Shown here one piece after another: positions 7,833 through 12,336 of a stretch of 12,336 nt of DNA. The stretch comes from CAYYAQ01 sp964469555. GTDB taxonomy: Bacteria > Planctomycetota > UBA1135 > UBA2386. The stretch is taken from assembly GCA_964469555.1 (NCBI GenBank), contig CAYYAQ010000152.1, positions 1-12,336 of the forward strand, written 5' to 3'. How positions within the stretch are numbered: the stretch's first letter is position 1; every line of letters begins with the position of its first letter. A program made the position numbers and the translations under genes. The notes below the pieces were generated by a model that saw only the letters and a program-made list of their open reading frames with translations, was not told the origin of the DNA and made no database searches.

Positions 7833-7940
7833 GTCGGTCGCGAAAGCGGAGCACTGGTGGGAGAGACGTGCGCTCGTAGGGGCGGCGGCGGGTCGTCCTG
7901 GGGGAGACGCCGGAATTGCAGCTTGGAACGTCTATGCTCC
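7735..7940 (+). mobile_element. Solo 3' end of an IS91-like element, copy 1 of a direct repeat
   Basis: The 206 bases match 10378-10560. Coding end and first 20 bases from the stop codon are nearly identical. The middle then differs (57 bases here, 34 in copy 2), and the last 34 bases (7907-7940, ending TCTATGCTCC) match with one mismatch. IS91-family elements move by rolling-circle replication and keep a conserved 3' terminus (ter), which fits a repeat conserved at its end. The element's body is gone. It overlaps the last base of the stop codon of the LamG gene on the opposite strand. Confidence 0.7.
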
Positions 7941-10108
7941 TACTGATCCCGAACGAAGTAGAGTCGGCTCCGGTCGCCGCTTCCTTCCGTCGCGATCAGA
8001 TAGATACGGTCGCCGAGTCGCAGCAACCGGTCCTGGCGGTTTAGCCGCGCCGGCATGCGGAGGTCGATCGGCGCCGAAAGCTTGCCCTTTCTGTCGATCT
8101 TCATCGCGTGCAGTGAACTGCCGCGGCGGCTGCTCTTCTCCCACACCAGGAGCGTGCCGCCGTCGCTGGTGCGGATGGCCTGCGGTGAATGCGCGGCCTC
8201 GTTCGCCTTGTATTGCGTCAGCCAGGTCACGCCCGTGACACGCTGATTCGACCAACGGCCGCCGAAGTTGAAGAACCCGCCGGTCTCGACCTTGTTGTCC
8301 TTCGGCAGGCTGACCATGAGCGAGTCTCCGACGACGCTGCCTCGCGATCCCTTCTGGAACTTCTTCACGACGCGCAACAACGCGAGGTTCCGCGGATCGC
8401 CGCAGTTGCGGAACGCCCGACTGTTGTCGAGGACCTTCCCATCGAGCGACTGATCCGTCGAGAAGAACACCGAGTAGAACTTCGGACCGTCGACGACCGC
8501 ACCGAGCTCCGAATACGTGTTGTTGTCATTCGACCACTTGTAGAACGTCTTGCCGTTCGAGCTGATCTTGTCGTAGACCGGCGATCCGTTCCGCGCGCGC
8601 GTGCCGTGCGCGGTCTTGAAGGTGAAGACCACGGCCGACGCCTTGTTGCTCGTCGTGAACTTGTGAAGGTGGACCCCGCGCGGGAAGTTGTCGCCGAGGT
8701 CCACGCCGATGAACTCACCCTTGGTGTTGACCGACAGGATATTGCCCTTCGAGTGGCTGCTCGTCGTGCCGAGGCGGCGCACAACAGCCAGGGTCTTTGC
8801 CGAGAAAGCCACCGCGATCGCAGCCTGGTGCCGCAGGCCATCGCCGGACCGATACATCGTTCTCGGCAAGATCAGACCGAGCACACCCTTGCTGAAACGC
8901 ATGTTCGCGTGCCCGCGACCGAAGGACCAGACGTTGAACGCCCGCCGCGAGTTGTCGATCTTGCTCGTAAGGAGCGGCTTGCCCGAGGCGTCGGCCTTGA
9001 AGAGCGTGGCGAGCAGTGCCTGACTCTCCGGACGATTGCGGGGCGTCTCCTCGTACATGAGGTAGTAGACATTGCCGTCTGGATCCGTCGTTCCCGCCGC
9101 GAGGATTCCGGTGCGTTGACCCGAGACCTTGCCGTCGAGAACGTGCGTCGTCAGCGATCCTGTTGTCGGATCCACCCACGTGATGTGAATTGCTCGATTC
9201 CTTCGCCCCTGCCAGAGCACTCCCGGTCGCGAGAGCGCGTCGTGGCCGACGAGGATCTTGCGGTCGCTGCCCCGAATGTCCGCGGCATCGGGTTCGGCGT
9301 GCAGGTCCATGCACGCAAGCTCGAGGCCCTTTCGTGCGGGGTTGTCCCACGTCGCTGTCCGACACCAGCCCGTTCGCGAGAGGCTCGTGCTCAGTTCGCC
9401 GGCTGCATTCAGTCCGGATCGATCCGCGACGGAAGTCGTCGGCGCTCGCTCGCGAAGTGCGTAGTACGCGAGGAGGCCCGCGCCGACCTCGGTAGGGCCT
9501 TCGGCACTCATGCTGATGTCCTCGGCCACGCGGGCGTAGCTGAAGATCTTGATGTCAGCGAGGAACCCGTCGAAGACCGGCGGTTTCTTCTTGTGCGCTG
9601 TCGGGCCGATCGTCAGAGGCAGACTCGAACTCGCAAGCTTGCCGAAGTCCGCGACATCCTTCTTGCCGACGATCTTGCCGTCGAAGTACAGCGCCAGTTT
9701 CGCGCCGTCCCACGTCGCCGCCACGTAGTGCCACTTTCCCTCGGTCCACGGCGCGCGTCCAGCGATGGACTGGGTCTTGCCGTCTCGATTCCGAATCCCG
9801 AACGTGATTCGATTCGCGGACGTGAAGCTGACGTGGAACATGCCGCGGTCTTTCGCCTTAGGTGCCGACAGCCACTGCGAGACTAGTGTTGTCGGCTTGC
9901 GCGTCTTGGCGAACGTCTTGAAACGGAACTCCACGCTCAGCGCCTGCAGGTCGGCGGGCACAGCGAGCTTCGGCACCCGGACTGCGCCGTCTGATACGCC
10001 GAAGTGGAGCGACCACTGCGCGTTCGCGGCGGCGCCGATCAAGACGGCGAGCGCGAGCACAGCGTGGGAGAGCGCGGATGCGAGAATCGGGGGCCTTGAA
10101 GTTCGCAC
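7940..10108 (-). CDS. Secreted LamG-domain protein with probable beta-propeller
   Basis: The 722-residue protein begins with a signal peptide (1-30, hydrophobic AVLALAVLIGAA ending ANAQ). Residues 31-200 form a LamG/concanavalin-like domain: AVPADLQALSVEFRFKT near the start, the typical W-H-Y-V-A-A-T-W-D-G around 126-135, YFDGKIVG, LTIGPT, and the closing FLADIKIFSYAR. The remaining 520 residues have repeating short beta-type segments with DG/DPDG turns (TDPDGNVYYLMYEE, RTSDGGTLLVWE, RLGDRIYLIAT), which suggests a propeller; this is inferred, not a recognised domain. No catalytic motif is visible. The start is a GTG at 10108, with no clear ribosome binding site, chosen because it opens directly into the signal peptide. 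The protein is probably secreted or surface-attached and may bind carbohydrate or protein. It lies alone on the minus strand, enclosed by two IS91-like ends, and its stop overlaps copy 1 by one base, so its C-terminus may have been set by that junction. No C-terminal sorting domain like that of the metalloprotease is seen. Confidence 0.8.
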   Translation of the reverse strand: MRTSRPPILASALSHAVLALAVLIGAAANAQWSLHFGVSDGAVRVPKLAVPADLQALSVEFRFKTFAKTRKPTTLVSQWLSAPKAKDRGMFHVSFTSANRITFGIRNRDGKTQSIAGRAPWTEGKWHYVAATWDGAKLALYFDGKIVGKKDVADFGKLASSSLPLTIGPTAHKKKPPVFDGFLADIKIFSYARVAEDISMSAEGPTEVGAGLLAYYALRERAPTTSVADRSGLNAAGELSTSLSRTGWCRTATWDNPARKGLELACMDLHAEPDAADIRGSDRKILVGHDALSRPGVLWQGRRNRAIHITWVDPTTGSLTTHVLDGKVSGQRTGILAAGTTDPDGNVYYLMYEETPRNRPESQALLATLFKADASGKPLLTSKIDNSRRAFNVWSFGRGHANMRFSKGVLGLILPRTMYRSGDGLRHQAAIAVAFSAKTLAVVRRLGTTSSHSKGNILSVNTKGEFIGVDLGDNFPRGVHLHKFTTSNKASAVVFTFKTAHGTRARNGSPVYDKISSNGKTFYKWSNDNNTYSELGAVVDGPKFYSVFFSTDQSLDGKVLDNSRAFRNCGDPRNLALLRVVKKFQKGSRGSVVGDSLMVSLPKDNKVETGGFFNFGGRWSNQRVTGVTWLTQYKANEAAHSPQAIRTSDGGTLLVWEKSSRRGSSLHAMKIDRKGKLSAPIDLRMPARLNRQDRLLRLGDRIYLIATEGSGDRSRLYFVRDQ

Positions 10109-10256
10109 GTGTGAGCCTGTTCGAGTTTCTCGATGGGGGCAGGCTACATTCGACGGAGGCGGAGAGCGTAACCGACATCGCAGCGTGGGGGGATGTTCTG
10201 GCGATGATCTTCGACTCGTCTATCCGCCGCCCTCCACGATCTGCCACACTGTGCCG
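10109..10256. other. Leader region of the LamG gene, left edge of the second IS91-like remnant
   Basis: This 148-base stretch must carry the promoter of the minus-strand LamG gene. No convincing promoter boxes are visible. No transposase similarity can be seen before about 10257, so the left edge of the element probably lies near here. Confidence 0.35.
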
Positions 10257-10475
10257 ATGGAGACACGCGTGGACGCCCGGTCGATCGCCGCCCAGCTTCT
10301 ATTCGGCCTCGACGTGCTGTTGTGCGACCGCTGCGGCGGCCGCCGCAAGGTGTTGACGTTCCTCACCGATCCCGACGTGATCGGTCGGATCCTGTTGCAC
10401 CTGGGAGAGCCCGTGGAACTGCCTGAGGTGGCACCGGCGCGTTCGCCACCGGGTGGGGGATGGCTGTTCAGATAG
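10257..10475 (+). pseudogene. IS91-like transposase, C-terminal 72 residues (copy 2)
   Basis: Read from the ATG at 10257 the frame gives DARSIAAQLLFGLDVL, then CDRCGGRRKVLTFLTDPDVIGRILLHLGEP and a Pro-rich tail ending GGGWLFR. The CxxCGG..RVL..LTDP..I.RIL.HLG pattern is the hallmark of the C-terminus of IS91-family (Y2, HUH-type) transposases. The several hundred residues carrying the HUH and double-Tyr motifs are absent, so it is a dead 5'-truncated fragment. The reading frame stays open further upstream to 9765, but that part is antisense to the LamG gene and has no transposase similarity. The 5' limit of true homology is uncertain by about 20 bases. Confidence 0.8.
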
Positions 10476-10560
10476 GTCGGTCGCGAAAGCGGGGCACCGG
10501 CGAGAGCGGGGTTCTTGGTGGGGGCGACGCCGGAATTGCAGCTTGGAAGGTCTATGCTCC
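10378..10560 (+). mobile_element. 3' end of an IS91-like element, copy 2 of a direct repeat
   Basis: The 183 bases repeat 7735-7940 in the same orientation, 2643 bases further on. The final 34 bases (10527-10560) match copy 1 with one mismatch; the stretch before them is 23 bases shorter and quite different. The ATG of the ROK-like gene follows 8 bases after the end. The copies thus frame 7941-10377, the LamG gene plus the transposase stub. Confidence 0.7.
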
Positions 10561-10567
10561 CTAGGCT

Positions 10568-12034
10568 ATGCCGCCCGCCACCCGAGGCGAGACGACCATT
10601 ACCTCCCGACGAGTCATGCCTGCGTCCCTCAACGTCGAAGTCCCGATCCAGCCCCAGCTCGACCCCGAGTTCATCCCCGCCGTCCTCTGGAACCGCGCTT
10701 ATCGCGCGCGCGTCGCGGCCGACCCCCACGCGACCGACCTCGGGCTCGCCCTGGAGCGACCGGACGGCACGTGCTTCGGCTACCGCACGCGCATTCTCCC
10801 GGCCGCTGGCGACGGTGCCGCTCTCAACGAGCGTCACGTCGAGCGCCTGGTCAAGTTCCTCCTCTGGCAAAAGGGAGGATCGCGCATCCACGTCGCCGGG
10901 AGCGAGGCCCTCGTCGCGAGCCTGGCCACCACCTACGGACCGGAAGGCGCACAGGCTTTCGACAACGAGACCGTCGGATGCCAGATGTTCGGCGAGGCGA
11001 TCTCCGTGCGCGCTTGTTCGCAGGAGGAGCTGCCGCGGACCAACGAGGGCGCGGTGCCCCTCGGGCGCCACCTCGACGGCTGCCGCATCGGCTTCGACCT
11101 CGGCGGCTCGGATCGCAAGTGCGCGGCCCTCATCGACGGGAAGGTGGTGCACTCCGAGGAGGTCGTCTGGGACCCCTACTTCCAGAAGGACCCCGACTAT
11201 CACTACCAAGGCATCCAGGACACACTGCGGCGCGCCGCTGACAAGCTGCCCCGGGTCGATGCGATCGGCGGAAGCGCCGCGGGCGTCTACGTGAACAACG
11301 AGGTGCGCGCCGCTTCGCTCTTCCGCGGCGTCTCGCGGGAGGACTTCGACGAACGAGTACGACGCATCTTCTTCCGCCTCAAGGATGATTGGGGCGGCGT
11401 GCCCTTCGAGGTCGTGAACGACGGCGAGGTCACGGCCCTCGCCGGGTCGATGTCCCTGGCCGAGTCAAAGGTGGAGGGAAGCGGCGCGCTGCTGGGGATC
11501 TCCATGGGAACCAGCCTGGCGGCCGGCTACTGCGACGAGGACGGTCGCATCACCCCCGGCCTCAACGAGCTAGCTTTCGCGCCGGTCGACTACCGCCCAG
11601 ACGCCCCGGCCGACGAGTGGTCCGGCGACCTGGGCTGTGGCGTGCAGTACTTCTCCCAGCAGGCCGTCGCGCGCCTGGCGCCCAGGGCGGGAATCGAACT
11701 GCCGTCGGACATGCCCCTCGCCGAACGGCTCGTCCAGGTGCAACAGCGAATGGCCGCGGGCGACGAGCAGGCCCGGCGCATCTACGAGACCATCGGCGTG
11801 TGCTTTGGATACTCGATCGCCCACTGGGCGGAGTTCTACGAGATCCTGAACCTGCTGATCCTCGGCCGGGTGACGTCGGGCGAGGGAGGCGAGGTCCTCA
11901 TCGCCAGCGCGGAGAAACTCCTGCGCGACGTGTTCCCCGAGCTCGGAAAGCGGGTTTTCCTGCGCACGCCGAGCGAGAAGGACAAGCGCCACGGCCAGGC
12001 CATTGCCGCGGCAAGCCTGCCATTCATCGTCTAA
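10568..12034 (+). CDS. ROK-like sugar kinase family protein (ASKHA fold)
   Basis: The 488-residue protein has an N-terminal extension of about 170 residues and then a ROK-like actin-fold ATPase. The phosphate-1 loop is IGFDLGGSDRK (Asp177 to Lys184), followed by IDGKVV. IGGSAAGVYVNNEV and VVNDGEVTALAG (Asn284-Asp285, the likely catalytic-base region) follow, then GISMGTSLAAGY as phosphate-2. The ROK zinc signature CxCGxxGCxE is absent; in its place is DEWSGDLGCGVQYFSQQAV, which I remember as conserved in a distinct, mostly Firmicutes group of ROK-family proteins, so it looks like a subfamily trait and not decay. No helix-turn-helix is present, so it is probably an enzyme, not a NagC-type repressor. 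The substrate is unknown; phosphorylation of a sugar is expected from the family. The start at 10568 has no good Shine-Dalgarno; a second ATG at 10616 is possible. It is a cytoplasmic protein with no signal peptide. Its promoter must lie in or upstream of the adjoining IS91-like end. Confidence 0.82.
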   Translation: MPPATRGETTITSRRVMPASLNVEVPIQPQLDPEFIPAVLWNRAYRARVAADPHATDLGLALERPDGTCFGYRTRILPAAGDGAALNERHVERLVKFLLWQKGGSRIHVAGSEALVASLATTYGPEGAQAFDNETVGCQMFGEAISVRACSQEELPRTNEGAVPLGRHLDGCRIGFDLGGSDRKCAALIDGKVVHSEEVVWDPYFQKDPDYHYQGIQDTLRRAADKLPRVDAIGGSAAGVYVNNEVRAASLFRGVSREDFDERVRRIFFRLKDDWGGVPFEVVNDGEVTALAGSMSLAESKVEGSGALLGISMGTSLAAGYCDEDGRITPGLNELAFAPVDYRPDAPADEWSGDLGCGVQYFSQQAVARLAPRAGIELPSDMPLAERLVQVQQRMAAGDEQARRIYETIGVCFGYSIAHWAEFYEILNLLILGRVTSGEGGEVLIASAEKLLRDVFPELGKRVFLRTPSEKDKRHGQAIAAASLPFIV

Positions 12035-12103
12035 CAGACCACACATTGACCCCCGCGCGCCTGCGACCACAGGGTGAGGTCGGGGCCCGTGGGTCGCCGT
12101 GCC

Positions 12104-12193
12104 CTACTTGGCGGGTTTGGACCACCTGGTCAGCGCCTGCGCCGAGCACAGCGCAGCAATCCAAAGAACGCAGAGACTTGTCCGGCAGAGCAT
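12104..12193 (-). CDS. 29-residue signal-peptide ORF, probable stump of a secreted-protein gene
   Basis: An ATG at 12193 (minus strand) is preceded by AGGAGA at the right distance (about 7 bases between AGGAG and ATG), one of the best ribosome binding sites in the window. The product starts MLCRTSLCVLWIAALCSAQ, a good signal peptide with cleavage near SAQ, then ten residues and a TAG. One base change (TAG to TGG) would keep the frame open into the convergent ROK gene, where it is only antisense reading. The gene body therefore seems lost, leaving the 5' end facing the ROK gene. A real small secreted peptide cannot be excluded. Confidence 0.45.
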   Translation of the reverse strand: MLCRTSLCVLWIAALCSAQALTRWSKPAK

Positions 12194-12194
12194 G

Positions 12195-12336
12195 GCTTTC
12201 TCCTGAAGAGTGTGGCTTTCCAATCCACCCCGGACAGTAGACGCTCCGCCCCTCCCTCGCTCGTGATCCCGGTGATGTGTCGCGAGAATCCGTGCCCCAG
12301 ATTTCGGAACGAGGTATCTACGCAGAACGGCTGACC
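12195..12336. other. Right end of the window, leader of the minus-strand stump
   Basis: Apart from the Shine-Dalgarno of the small ORF (about 12201-12206) I see no gene, promoter box or terminator. The plus-strand ORF at 12074-12334 has no recognisable motif and overlaps the minus-strand signal peptide, so I leave it out. Confidence 0.35.

Noticed and set aside
8189..9886. 565-residue plus-strand ORF
   Set aside because: Antisense to the LamG gene, with low-complexity Arg/Glu/Val content and no motif.
10220..11209. 329-residue minus-strand ORF
   Set aside because: Antisense to the ROK-like gene and the transposase remnant; no motif.
1..12336. CRISPR array, tRNA or rRNA genes, defence system
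   Set aside because: No regularly spaced repeats, no tRNA-like clover-leaf or rRNA segment, and no recognisable defence gene were seen; the DUF2161 remnant is too broken to count as a nuclease system.

Overview
The window is about 12.3 kb of GC-rich bacterial DNA that most resembles a planctomycete (Planctomycetota). This rests on lineage-typical proteins: large secreted LamG proteins with low-complexity signal peptides, a secreted M12B-like metalloprotease ending in a 'GxGCxGS...P' C-terminal domain that I know from Poly30/Saltatorellus-like planctomycetes, weak Shine-Dalgarno sequences, and a hybrid histidine kinase with a periplasmic propeller. The lineage is an inference from protein style; there is no rRNA or other marker here.

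Layout: (1) 52-514 (+) is the decayed C-terminal half of a DUF2161-family protein, broken by a one-base insertion and missing its N-terminal nuclease half. (2) 635-4177 (-) is a complete hybrid sensor histidine kinase: signal peptide, two-component propeller, Y_Y_Y domain, transmembrane helix, HisKA, HATPase and receiver. Its upstream side (4201-4263) is dense in inverted repeats. (3) 4178-4795 holds no recognisable gene. (4) 4796-5086 (+) is a signal-peptide-bearing ORF with a strong ribosome binding site that looks like the stump of a lost secreted-protein gene. (5) 5053-7641 (+) is a secreted multidomain metalloprotease. (6) 7735-7940 is a solo 3' end of an IS91-like element. (7) 7940-10108 (-) is a secreted LamG protein. 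(8) 10257-10560 is a second, slightly longer IS91-like 3' end, in the same orientation as the first. (9) 10568-12034 (+) is a ROK-like sugar kinase that begins 8 bases after that repeat. (10) 12104-12193 (-) is a tiny ORF with a strong ribosome binding site and a signal peptide, again apparently a gene stump.

The genes do not form an operon; neighbours are mostly convergent or divergent. The main theme is genome plasticity: truncated genes at both ends, two signal-peptide stumps, and two direct repeats of an IS91-like terminus bracketing one cargo gene. No established pathway links the intact genes. A kinase sensing the extracellular space, two secreted LamG proteins and a sugar kinase would fit a polymer-degrading lifestyle, but that link is speculation. 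I saw no tRNA, rRNA or CRISPR array.
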